Of a stretch of 64,000 nt of DNA, positions 1 to 10,223 are shown one piece after another; positions within the stretch are counted from its first letter, which is position 1, and the number at the start of each line of letters is the position of its first letter. The translations under genes and the position numbers were made by a program. The notes beneath the pieces are model-generated. The model was not told where the DNA came from. It ran no database searches and saw only the letters and a program-made list of their open reading frames with translations. The DNA is from Spirodela intermedia (lineage: Eukaryota > Streptophyta > Magnoliopsida > Alismatales > Araceae). The stretch covers positions 67,001 to 131,000 of the forward strand of contig LR746277.1 of NCBI GenBank assembly GCA_902729315.2. The letters are read 5' to 3'.

Positions 1-730
1 TACAACAAAATTAGTTTCTAGTAAGAAGACTCGTGGGGATTGCTTTAGACTAAGAGCAGAATGCCAATACCGGGGGAAATTCACATGTTTAATACGACGT
101 GCTTCTCCTTTGTGCAGCAGATCCAATGAAAAGGAGACATTGGGAGCGGGAGCATACCAGGAGTTGAACAGCTGTGCGACGATGGCTGGATGGAGAGTAG
201 AATTCATGTCTCTTTATCTTTAAGATACATATTTGAAGTACATAAGGATTGATAACTTAATAAGAGAGTCGTATATGCAATATGAGAGTTACTAGAGGAT
301 ATGAATGAGCTTGAACTAAGAAGTTGTCTCATTCACTCGATCTCCTCCTTGAGTTTTCTTATTTCCCCATCATTGGAATAGATAGGCGCCTACTAATGAA
401 TAGGTGTCGGGTTCACTTCTCCTTTGAAAGAGCCTGCAATGATATTCTCCCACACATTCTGCACAATCGTCACTTATGTATCATCTTTTTCACAAAAAGA
501 GCACCACAAGTTAGTCTTAGAGTCAACAACATCATGCCTCCGATTTTTACCGTGTTTTCATTTATTAGAAATATTAGAACCAGCTGCACTCTTCAGAGTC
601 CCAACCTTGGCCGGGGTTAGCGTTCTCTCCTTTACGTATGGCTGAATTTTCAGATGGTTGGTTCTCACTTATCATGATCATTTTGATGAAACAAGACCCA
701 AGATTCATGTAAGCTATTCATGTGGATCAC
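1..730 (-). mobile_element. Decayed Ty1/copia gag zinc-knuckle relic and flanking DNA
   Basis: No intact gene is visible here. Read on the minus strand, about 620 to 420 translates in broken frames to something like a copia-type gag nucleocapsid: a Trp-Cys-x2-Cys start near 500, then His/Ser/Asp-Asp-Cys and a Gly-Arg segment that only line up if one frame change and in-frame stops are allowed. A charged Glu-Ile-Arg-x-Leu-type segment follows. This layout (CCHC knuckle, then a short charged linker) is usual for plant copia gag. Stops and frame changes mean it is dead. The stretch 1-300 shows no recognisable coding. A CT-rich tract at about 737-762 precedes the next gene and may belong to its promoter or leader. 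Confidence 0.35.
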
Positions 731-1046
731 TCATTTCTCTCCCCCTCTCTCTCTCTCTCCTCGCCCGCTTGCTCTCGTCGTTATTAGATGGCAATTTTCA
801 TCGTAATGAACCCACCCACAAATTTCATCCTTAAAGAAAGGGATAAGTAAAAAGGTCCTTCTTTGTGCAGTTCTCTGTCCCGGATTGGGAGGTGAAAACA
901 GGAAACGTTTAGTACGTTTAGTATTCCGTGAGACCTCAGAATCTACTGGGTGCGGGTGGACGATTGGTTGTGCCGCCTGTTTCCGGCGACTCTCTGACGG
1001 TGCTCTGGAGAGGACGGGGGTTGGCGGCGGGCGGGGCAGAGAGAGA

Positions 1047-1544
1047 ATGATGAAGCTCTTCTCCAGGGGGCGGTTCGAGTTGAACGCGCTGGACCCGCGG
1101 AAGGTTCGCTGCGTGGAGTTCCTTGCGCAGTGCGACGCCAGCAGGAACAAGGAGCTCAGTCCGGCGTGCCGGGTGGCAGTGAAGCCGTGCACTGACGTCC
1201 ACCACCCTCAGACCACCATCACATACGTCAACGTCACCGAGGAGGTCGCGGACGCAACCTCCACCTATGCCCAGTCCCTCCGCGACCACGTCATCGAGAA
1301 GGGCCGGACGCTCTCCCCAGAGAAGATTTCCCGCAAGGCCGACGAGCACCGGTCCGTCATCGTCCCCGAGGATAAGCTCGATGTGAGCTTCCCCGGCACA
1401 GAGGTGATCCCCACATCGTTATTATTTCGTCTCCTTGTCTGGCTGGCCGATCCATGTGTTTCTCTTTTCGCCCCTTTCCGCTTCTTCTCCCCGCCTCCCT
1501 CATCCCAGGCATTTGATCGACTATTTGGCGCGGATGTATATTGA
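1047..1544 (+). CDS. Mitochondrial large ribosomal subunit protein mL53 (MRP-L53 family)
   Basis: Structural protein of the mitochondrial 54S/39S-type large ribosomal subunit. Two exons are proposed: 1047-1403 and 1509-1544, about 130 residues, close to the plant family length. The N-terminal part (KLFSRGRFELNALDPRK, then EFLAQCDASRNKE and ACRVAVK) follows the plant mL53 pattern of a short basic start, 'N-x-LDPR' and 'EFLAQC'. The later 'TYVNVTEEV' and 'VIVPEDKL' blocks also fit. The start is the first of two adjacent ATGs (1047, 1050) and follows a GA-rich leader. The exon 1 donor lies after Gly-Thr-Glu at 1404, and the acceptor follows a pyrimidine-rich run at 1508. The 105-nt intron has no stop and is a multiple of three, so retention would give a 165-residue form. 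The C-terminal exon (AFDRLFGADVY) is not conserved, so the exact 3' end is less certain. A second donor-like GTAGGT at 1551 may mark a 3'UTR intron. Confidence 0.8.
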   Translation: MMKLFSRGRFELNALDPRKVRCVEFLAQCDASRNKELSPACRVAVKPCTDVHHPQTTITYVNVTEEVADATSTYAQSLRDHVIEKGRTLSPEKISRKADEHRSVIVPEDKLDVSFPGTEVIPTSLLFRLLVWLADPCVSLFAPFRFFSPPPSSQAFDRLFGADVY

Positions 1545-3278
1545 GACGGTAGGTACCTCTTTTTTTTTGGATGAAGTCTTTCTTCGCCTAGAACGATGAC
1601 AAAAGTTGAAGAGGTGACTATGGTTTTTTCAGTCTTCTCATCTTTGGAAACTCTGTGTCTGTCTTCAGCTCTGTCTGTCCGTAAAAATAATCAAACGCAG
1701 CATGTTTAAAACTCATTGTATGCTTCCTTTTTGTGAATTATACGTTACCCATGTCTTAGCCTCGGTCTTGGATTAGGCGAGAGGCGTACCGAAAATAGAG
1801 AGAGAAACCGGGCGCAGTAAAGAAAGGAAGCAGATTCCTAGTCTTCGTCCATCGACTTTGTGATCTCTGTCCACCTTTCGCAACTAAGAGCGAAAGGTTT
1901 CGTGAAAATGGGAGGCAGTCATACCTCGCCTCTCTCTTTCAGAAGGTTGCAGGTGACGGTCCTCATTACTTGAAGAGGATCATTCTACAGTTCAAAGAAT
2001 TCTCGACAGCCTAGTGTGAAGGCAATCCTTTTATTCTTGCACATGTGGCTCGGGTTGACATTTGTTCCACAAGAGCAATATAATCACTACTTCTGTCTGC
2101 CTTTATGTTCTGCATAAGAAAAAATTTAAAATCGGTCTTCTTATTCGGGCTAAAGACAGGAGTAGTGGGCATTCCATTAATTCGGCTCATAGAATTTTGC
2201 AATTGCTGTGACTGACTGTATATTACTAGGCGACCTGACATTCACGTCTGATTTGTCCACCACGGACATATGAAATCGTGGCACAGAGAGTTTAGGCTAC
2301 TTTTGTAAGTCCTAGAAGTTGATGAGTCCCCATATTCAGCTCTAGAATTCCTCCTAGTCATTGTTGTCTCCAGCTATTCCATCTCTACTTCAAGTCTCCT
2401 CAACATGAGTTGGGTTCAGCTTTGAAACTTAATTACTAGGTTATTCAACCTCACCGTGCCTCTTCATACAAGATTTCAAGTCAAAGAAGCATCGGAGTGT
2501 TTGACTAGATCTCAGGAGTGATTTGGATGTACTGAATTTGATTTATCAGAGCACAAGTATTCTGACCAAAGTTTGTTAATAAAATTAGAGAAATTTCTGG
2601 AAATGAAAAATTGGAAGAAGGAGAAGAAGAAGTGATGCTGACAGTAGTCTAAGAACATGGAGATAATAATAAGAAACAGAAGAAAATTGTAGATCGGAGA
2701 AACAGTAATGACAGACAAAGAATTCCTGGATTACTCCTACTCGAGCCTTATTTATATCCTGATTCTGACCAATGACCAAAAAGTCCCTATCTCGGGGAAC
2801 CTGACCAGAGTAACCAAAACAGATATCGCATGTTTGGTCCAATAGCTACACCCTTTTGAGTGAGCATGTTAGTCTGATAACACACGTGACCCAAATTGAT
2901 GATCAAATTGCTTCATTGTACCTTCAGCAGTTTCATTCCTTCTTCTCTGGGATTCTCTTTGTTGATCGTTCTCTTGTTTGTTTTTTTAAGCGCGTTGATC
3001 TCATAACTTGTATGATCGAAATTCGTGCACCTTCACCAGTTCCATTCCATATCTCCGGGATTATCCTCACTGCTTGTTTCCTTGTTTGCTTCTCTTGTTT
3101 AATTGGCAGATGATATTCTTGCAACCCATGCATTCTTGCTAAAAACTTCTCTTGGATTATGACCTTGATTTGACATCTCAAACAACCTTTTTACTCCTTT
3201 GTTTCTTTTGCTCGATATAGTGGAATGTGATAAATAAGTCCCAGAGATCGACACCTAAGGGTAGTTTTTTTTTTGCAG
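1545..3278. other. Spacer between mL53 and the CRM gene
   Basis: This holds the mL53 3'UTR and presumably the promoter and a non-coding first exon of the CRM gene. The CRM coding start at 3293 sits in an exon with its own acceptor (pyrimidine run 3265-3274, AG at 3277-3278), so an upstream leader exon must exist; I could not place it. No conserved protein is recognised. Short open frames on both strands look random. Confidence 0.5.
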
Positions 3279-3292
3279 GGCAGAATAGAGGC

Positions 3293-4554
3293 ATGCAGGC
3301 GAGATCAAGTATCAGGTTGGTTAGGTAAGGAGGCATTCCATTTCTTGATCATTCTGGTTTAGTGAGCTGTCGTTGAGTTCTTGACATTTGGTACTTTCTC
3401 ATACTCTCAGTGTGCTGAAGTCTCATCTCTATTTATTGGGAGATGTTATATCCTCAGAGATTATCATTTCTCTATCCTCTATGATTTGGCAAAAACTGAT
3501 ATTCATAAGAAATACGCACAATAAATGAGTAAATCCTTATTCCAAGCTGAAGTTGATTAGTGAGTATCATTGGCTTGTATGTGTAATATAGGCATATGTG
3601 CAATGTTCTATACACATAAATAACTACAATACGCATGCATCTATGATGAAAAATATTTTTGAAACGAGCCTTTTTTCTCGCAGTAGGTGTTATCATGTTT
3701 CTCAAAAGGCACATGATCGAAGATTTACAAGCATGTCTCTGTATGTCAAACAAAGCATGCTTCCTATGAGATCCATGTGGATTCACACGAGCCAACAGAT
3801 CAACGTTATGGAGAATCCTACAGTGGTGCCACAAAGTAGTTGTATAGATATTTCATCACCCAGCAATGGAAGCTGCTCCAAGCCAAAGAGAAAAAAGTTG
3901 AAAGGGAAACGGGCCGTTGTGAGATGGCTCAAATTCTTCAGATGGAAAAAGAAAAAAGAGTACAATAGGATGACTGCAGAAGAGAAAATACTGTACAAAC
4001 TGCGAAAGGTAAATTCTTGATTGCATCTGCTTCATTTTTTTTTTTGGCTTAAGTCTCCTCTTGATGGTTGTCTCAGGCCTATATTATACAGATATGACTA
4101 ATGGATAGAAATGCTCGAAAATTTTACATATCTAGTGTGATATATGTGGATTTTTACCTGGTTTGGTTTTTTTTTTTTTCTATGGATTCTTATCTGTTAT
4201 GTATGTAAATATATGATAACTTTTATGTTGTCTAGTTTAGCTCGTGCGTATTCTCGTGTGCATAGTACTGATGTTTTACTAGTGTCAGAGGATGAAATAT
4301 GTTTCACACCTTTCTATAATCATTGTCTTAAACACCCATACTGCTACCCTTGGTTCAAAGATTGTGCCTCTTGCTGGTATTGTCATCGGTGCTTGATGAG
4401 ATGAGTAATGGACGAGTTTTCATAGGAATTCTTTCGCTCCATTATGGTGGCCAACTTTGAGGCAACCCGTTTAAAAATATGAAGTAATAGTAGCAGAATG
4501 TGCTCACTTAATCTCCTTTGTGATGATCAAAGCTACTTTTAATTGTTCTTTCTG

Positions 4555-4637
<83 letters not shown>

Positions 4638-6288
4638 TTCTCTTCTATACTCTACATAAGGTTCTACGGTGATCAAGGCAACAGCTGCTCTAACTTTAAT
4701 AATGTTTAATAGAATCATATAGATGATAAAATTTTAAGGTAATTATTATGCTAAATAAATTCATTGAATCCAAGGTAAGGAAAAAATTAAGATACCCATT
4801 GGCCATTCGTGTAGAAAAATATCGCATGCTTGGTTGAAATAATTGGCTTGTTTATTGATTAAAAACCAAGCACATGAACAGCGCAGCTGTGAAGCTGTGT
4901 TGGCGCAGAAATCCAAGCTCCTTTGTGTGTGTGTGAATTGAGTTGATATCATTGTTGTATGTTCGCCCGAGATGTTAGTGATCCTCGGCTGTTCATGCAA
5001 GCTTTGGGATTTTGATCGCCCTCAGTTGTTTGCGGTCACAGGCCAAGAAGAAGGAGACGCGGCTGGCTGAAGCGTTGGAGAAGATCGAGCCTTCGTCGGC
5101 CTCAGCGGAGGTCACCCACGACCCCGAGATACTTACTCCTGAGGAACATTTTTACTTGCTTAAGATGGGCCGCAAGAGCAAGAACTACGTGCCCATCGGA
5201 AGGCGCGGGATCTTTCAGGGGGTGATCCTGAACATGCATCTACACTGGAAGAAGCACCAGACGCTGAAGGTGGTAGTGAAGACCTTCACCCCCCCGGAGG
5301 TCAGGGCCATCGCGGCGGAGCTGGCCAGGTTGACTGGGGGGATCGTCCTCGACGTCCAGGAGGATGAGGACACCATCATCATGTACAGGGGAAAGAACTA
5401 CGTGCAGCCGCCGCCGGAGATCATGTCTCCGAGGGTTACTCTCTCCAGGAAGAAGGTACGCAAAAGAGGGATTTTTATTATTTCTATTCTTTCCTCTTTG
5501 AGTAGGTGGGGGTCGACCTGGGCATGCAGCGAGCGGTGGGAATTTTGAATCCCACGGCGCGCGTGATCCTATGTCTGTGTTCTCTTCTTCTTCTTCTTCT
5601 TCTTCTTCTTCTTCTTCTTCTTCTTCTTCTTCTTCTTCTTCTTCTTCTTCTTCTTCTTCTTCTTCTTCTTCTTCTTCTTCTTCTTCTTCTTCTTCTTCTT
5701 CTTCTTCTTCCCCTCCAGGCGTTGGACAAGTCCAAGTACAGAGATGCCCTGCGGGCTGTTCAGAAGTACATACCGAGGCTGGAGGAGGACATGGAAGCCC
5801 TGCGGACGCCGCCGAAAGCCGGAGCGCAGCTCAAAGCCTCTGCGAGGGCCGGAGGCACGCTTGACGCCGCCGCCGCCGCCGCCCCCGGCGGAGAGGGAAG
5901 CCTGCTCGGGTTGGGGGAGAGATGGTCCGGAGATGATGATGATGACGCCCATCTTTCGGCGGAGGACGGAACGACGGAATCGGAGATGCTCTCGGAATCC
6001 GAGGCCCTGTCGGACATTTTCGACTCGGATTCTGAGGGAGAGACGAGACGAGAGGAGACGCGGCGACCCCTGTATCTGGACACGATCGAGGATTTCTTCG
6101 CGGACAAGGACAGAGAATCCGCGGAGGATGATCATCCTACGGAGCCGCTGCCCACTGCCTCGGGGGAGAGCTCTTCTCGTGCTTCCCCCGGGAAAGAGCT
6201 GGAATCCTCGGAGGTAGACGAGATCGACAAGATGTTCCTGCAAGCGACCACGCTCCTGAAGAGGAGGCCGGTCGGTCGGAAGAAATGA
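3293..6288 (+). CDS. Single-CRM-domain organellar RNA-binding protein (At3g25440-like)
   Basis: Plant CRM (CRS1-YhbY) proteins bind group II intron RNAs or rRNA precursors in chloroplasts or mitochondria. Coding exons: 3293-3324, 3684-4008, 5042-5455, 5719-6288, joined in frame to 446 residues. The start ATG at 3293 is chosen because its short exon joins in phase to the next one and supplies an Arg/Ser-rich, acid-poor targeting peptide (MQARSSIRLVSRCYHVSQ), which looks more mitochondrial than plastid. A very basic stretch (KPKRKKLKGKR) precedes a conserved RWLKFFRWKKKKEYNRM segment. The CRM domain spans about residues 150-246, with 'LTPEEHFYLLKMG', the GxxG loop as GRRG (172-175) and the closing 'YRGKNYVQP'. 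The C-terminal exon is acidic and poorly conserved after 'ALDKSKYRDALRAVQKYIPRLE'. Intron 2 holds a long (CT)n and intron 3 a long (TTC)n. An mitochondrial relative (CFM9, At3g27550) is the alternative closest match. Confidence 0.85.
4557..4634. repeat. (CT)n microsatellite, about 39 copies
   Basis: Uninterrupted CT dinucleotide run inside intron 2 of the CRM-domain gene, read directly from the sequence. Confidence 0.95.
5583..5710. repeat. (TTC)n trinucleotide microsatellite, about 43 copies
   Basis: Pure TTC/GAA run of about 128 bp at the 3' end of intron 3 of the CRM-domain gene. It is followed within 8 bp by the splice acceptor CCTCCAG, so the repeat forms the polypyrimidine tract of that acceptor. 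Confidence 0.97.
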
Positions 6289-6659
6289 AGAGGGGCGAAG
6301 AAGATGAATCGGCCATGCAAGGACTCGTACCATTTTCGATGGGATGTGTAAACATGCGTTGGAACCATTTTGCCCTGCTGACTGAAAGATCATCAATCGA
6401 AGTGGCCATCAGATTTCTTCTTGTTTTTCAAGGGTAGCGGACGATCTTCCTTATCATTATTATATTACTGTTGCCAAGATCAGTATTATTAGGGCCACGA
6501 TGACGGCGTCGAAACAGACGAATTGCCCAGCGGGGGCGGGAGGAGACCGATCAGGATTGATATATGAATAAACTCAAAAATAATATAATGCGGGCGGATT
6601 ATCCGTTTGTTATTTTCTTTTGATTTTAGTTTGGGGAGTTTTTGAAGAGAGAGAGAGAG

Positions 6660-8801
6660 ATGGGTGGGTTCCCCTCTCCAATCTCGGTCCCTCCCCCTCT
6701 TCCCCCTTCCTCCAGCATCTTCCCCCCCAATCGTCGCGGTATTATGCCGCCGAGCGCCGTCGCGTCGGCCCCAGCTCTTCCTTTCCCGGGCCCTTCCTCC
6801 CGACTGCCACCCGCGACCTCGGCGGGGGCCCGGATCGCGGGCATCTCGGGAAGGGACGATGTTTGGAGGAGGCGGCGGGGGAGGACGATTGGGCCCCTCG
6901 TCGGCATGGGCATCGACGCCGCCCACCCGGGTGGTGCGGAGCGGCGGCATCCGCAGGGGTACCTGGACCGCTCGGTGGACATGAAAGAGCTGCTCGTTGC
7001 CCTGTCGCAGACCGCCACGCCCGAGGAGCTCCACGCTGTCATGTCCCCCTACATCGACGGCAGCAGCTCCTCCTCCTCCTCCTCCTCCTCCGGCGGGCGG
7101 CGGCAGCGGCGGCCTTCTCTGTCCCTGCGGTTCATGGTGGGATTGCTATCCCGGGAGCCCGACTGGCGGCGCTCGATCGCCCTGCTGGACTGGATGCTCG
7201 ACGCCGCCGGGTACCCCCCCTCGGTCTTCGCTTACAATGTCGTCCTTCGCAACGCCCTGCGCGCGGGGCAGTGGGCACTGGCCGCCGGGCTGTTCGGCGA
7301 GATGCGCACCCGCCACGCGCTGGCCCCAGACCGCTACTCCTACGCTACGCTCATCTCCGCCCTCGGCAAGGCGGGGCGCCTCGAGGCGGCCCTCAGCTGG
7401 CTGCACCGCATGGAGCGCGACGGCGTCCGCGCGGACCTCGTGCTGTACAGCACGCTCATCGAGCTCGCCCGCAAGCTCGGCGACCACGCCAAGGCGGTGT
7501 CGCTCTTCTCCCGCCTCCGCTCCTCTGGGATCGCCCCCGACCTCGTGGCCTACAACTCGATGATCAACGTCTTCGGCAAGGCCGGGCTCCTCCAGGAGGC
7601 CCGCGGGCTGCTCGCGGAGATGGAGGAGGAGGAGGAGGCCGTGCGCCCCGACATGGTCAGCTACTCGACCCTGCTCACGGCGTACGTAGAGAACCGCCGC
7701 TACGTGGAGGCGTTGTCCCTCTTCTCCCACATGCGGGAGCGCCGCGTGCCGCCGGACCTGACGACCTGCAACATCATGATCGACGTGTACGGGCAGCTGG
7801 GCATGCCGAGGGAGGCCGACCGGCTCTTCTGGAGCATGCGGAGACTCGGGGTGGAGCCCAGCGTGGTCAGCTACAACACGCTGCTGCGCGTCTACGGCGA
7901 GGCGGAGCTCTTCGGGGAGGCCGTCCACCTCTTCCGCCTGATGCAGCGCAAGGGCGCCGTGCAGAACGTCATCACCTACAACACCATGATTGCCATCTAC
8001 GGTAGGTCCCTGGAGCACGAGAAGGCCGGGAACCTCGTGCAGGAAATGCAACGCGCGGGGGTCCAGCCCAACTCCGTCACCTACTCCACCATCATCTCCA
8101 TCTGGGGAAAGGCGGGGAAGATCGACCGGGCGGCCGCCCTGTTCCAAAAGTTGCGGACCTCGGGGGTCGAGATCGACCCGGTGCTTTACCAGACCATGAT
8201 CGCCGTCTACGAGCGCGCGGGACTCGTCGCGCACGCCAGGCGCCTGCTGAGCGACCTCAACGACCCGGACGACGAGGGAAAGATCCCCAGGGAGACGGCC
8301 GTCAAGATCCTCGCCAGAGCGGACAGGGTCGAGGAGGCGGCGAGGCTCTTCAGGCGGGCCGTCAGCGCCGGCAGCGTCAAGGACATCACCGTGTTCCAGT
8401 GCATGATGGACCTGTTCGCCCGAAACCGGAGGCACCGCAGCGTGGTGGAGGTCCTGGAGAACATGCGGGCAGCGGGGTACCTCCCCGACTCCGCCATGAT
8501 CGGCATGGCCCTGCACGCCTACGGCAAGCTGCAGGAGTTCAGCAAGGCGGAGTCTCTGTACAGGGAGATGCAGGAGGAAGGCTGCGTCCTCCCTGACAAG
8601 GTGCACTTCCAGATGCTCAGCCTCCTGGGCGCCAGGAGGGACTTCGCGCGCGTGGAGTCGCTCCTCGCGGAGCTCTCCTCCGACCCTAACGTCAACAAGA
8701 GGGAGCTCCAGGTGGTGGCCGCCGGCGTGTACGAGAGGGGGAACAGGCTCGACGAGGCGTCGAGAATCATCAAGAGCCATGCCCGAGGGGTGCTCGACTG
8801 A
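6660..8801 (+). CDS. Pentatricopeptide repeat protein, At5g39980-like, probably chloroplast
   Basis: P-class PPR proteins bind single-stranded organellar RNA and act in its splicing, processing or translation. This intronless frame of 713 residues is strongly similar along most of its length to Arabidopsis At5g39980, a plastid PPR protein needed for embryo and chloroplast development. The shared order includes 'PSVFAYNVVLRN', 'LAPDRYSYATLI', 'DLVAYNSMINVFGKA', 'TTCNIMIDVYGQL', 'YNTLLRVYGEAELFGEA', 'STIISIWGKAGK' and 'CVLPDKVHFQMLSL'. About a dozen 35-residue repeats run from roughly residue 175 to 650; there is no E, DYW or SMR tail. The N-terminal 100 residues are Ser/Pro/Ala/Arg-rich, as in a plastid transit peptide. 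A Ser run near residue 145 comes from a TCC repeat. The start at 6660 is the first ATG, preceded by a GA run. Very GC-rich coding is typical of monocot intronless PPR genes. Confidence 0.93.
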   Translation: MGGFPSPISVPPPLPPSSSIFPPNRRGIMPPSAVASAPALPFPGPSSRLPPATSAGARIAGISGRDDVWRRRRGRTIGPLVGMGIDAAHPGGAERRHPQGYLDRSVDMKELLVALSQTATPEELHAVMSPYIDGSSSSSSSSSSGGRRQRRPSLSLRFMVGLLSREPDWRRSIALLDWMLDAAGYPPSVFAYNVVLRNALRAGQWALAAGLFGEMRTRHALAPDRYSYATLISALGKAGRLEAALSWLHRMERDGVRADLVLYSTLIELARKLGDHAKAVSLFSRLRSSGIAPDLVAYNSMINVFGKAGLLQEARGLLAEMEEEEEAVRPDMVSYSTLLTAYVENRRYVEALSLFSHMRERRVPPDLTTCNIMIDVYGQLGMPREADRLFWSMRRLGVEPSVVSYNTLLRVYGEAELFGEAVHLFRLMQRKGAVQNVITYNTMIAIYGRSLEHEKAGNLVQEMQRAGVQPNSVTYSTIISIWGKAGKIDRAAALFQKLRTSGVEIDPVLYQTMIAVYERAGLVAHARRLLSDLNDPDDEGKIPRETAVKILARADRVEEAARLFRRAVSAGSVKDITVFQCMMDLFARNRRHRSVVEVLENMRAAGYLPDSAMIGMALHAYGKLQEFSKAESLYREMQEEGCVLPDKVHFQMLSLLGARRDFARVESLLAELSSDPNVNKRELQVVAAGVYERGNRLDEASRIIKSHARGVLD

Positions 8802-10223
8802 ATGTCATTCCACACACCCCTCGAGCATTATAGCTCGACTCCGGGGCCATCTCAGGGAGGCAGCGAGTGCACGGTGGCCATCTTCTTTCCCAGTAGAGAT
8901 AGCGGGCCTGCGTCGAGTTCCATGGCTTTGGTTGGTTGCGTGTGTCGAAGAAGACTGGAGAAAGGGCGTCGAGAGATTTCTGTACCAAAAGAAGGGTTCG
9001 TCTTCGGATCGAGCTGGCGTGATGCCGGCTGTGCCCGCTCCGCTTTCCCATTCATCAAGAGCAATCACCCCTCATTGCCGAGAAGCTCAGAGGTGGCCGT
9101 CGGAGCATCATTGAGGAAACAGATTCATAGATTTGGTGCAAAGACCACCCACCGGGAGGAGACGACCCCGGGCTTCACCGCCGCGGCTGCTCTCGCGCGG
9201 CTTCCTGCGAGTCTTTCGATGGGAATCATTGTTTAGCTCTCGGCGGGAAGGGTAAGGAGAATAAGCAGAGCTCGGTGACTTCACTGAAAGGCTACGAGAT
9301 GGATCATCGAGGCACCAAGAACCTCGAGGGGTTTGGGAGGGGAAACCCGGTGTAAAGCTGATCGCTCATGAACAAGTATACCCGGCCGGCAGCATTTCTT
9401 CGTCTCAGCTAGCAAAATTGAATCGAATACATGGAATCAACGGCAGCAAAATAGGATCCAACTCCACAAAAATTACAAAGACGGAGCGGAGCCTCTTCCC
9501 CCAACACCGCTCCGAGGCATCTCAGCCTGATAGTAGTTGACCATGAAGAAGACAATGAGCCCCGCAGACCCCACAACCTTATCACACAGTACAGGGGCTA
9601 AATCAAACAACGGATCATAAGGGAGCATGAGAAAAAGTCAAACAAGACTTTGCATCGGCGATCCACCAAAATGGGAGACAAGTCAAACAAAGACTTTCTG
9701 TGAGGCCGGGTGGGAGCGGGGGCTAATTATATCCTATAAACCGCATGCATGCATGAATGCTCTAGGCAATAAATCAAATGTTACAAATATTCACATACTT
9801 CCAGGTCCAGAACTCGGAGGGCCGATGTCAGCGTCCTGCCACTGGCCATAACAAGGCGTCTTCATGGGAAGGTAGGATTTTTTTTCACCTCCCACCGCTG
9901 CAGCGTGGAGAGAGACTGGTGTTACCTGATCATTGACGGAGGGCAACGCGCAGGGAGGGGGCAGCGGGGTTCGCCAGAGCCTTTTCATCAGCGGGGTAGA
10001 TCTCTTCCCTCCAGTGAAACAAAAAAGAAGAAGAAGCGAGACCTCGGCTCCAACTCGTCCAACCTGAAGAAGCTTGAGCCTCCGCCTTTGGGTTGTCCAC
10101 CCGCCCAATCGATCAATCAAATAACCTTTGGATTAAGCCGGGTCTTTCTTGAATGAATGCCGTGCCATCCATCTTCACCCATCCGAAGATACGAATCACA
10201 GGCCGCCCGCAGGTGGTGAGATG
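8802..10223. other. Convergent 3' flanks of the PPR and PP4R3 genes
   Basis: The PPR gene ends at 8801 (+) and PP4R3 ends at 10224 (-), so this 1.4 kb should hold both 3'UTRs. The first 450 bases stay GC-rich with open frames on several strands, none resembling a known protein. From 9400 the sequence is more balanced. No RNA gene or element is recognised. Confidence 0.5.

Noticed and set aside
5484-5735. Poly-Arg, poly-Leu, poly-Ser and poly-Lys frames around the TTC tract
   Set aside because: Products of translating the microsatellite in six frames; the tract is intronic in the CRM gene model.
7146-8780. Long open frame on the minus strand under the PPR gene
   Set aside because: It mirrors the GC-rich PPR coding frame codon for codon and resembles no protein family; the + strand frame matches At5g39980 along most of its length.
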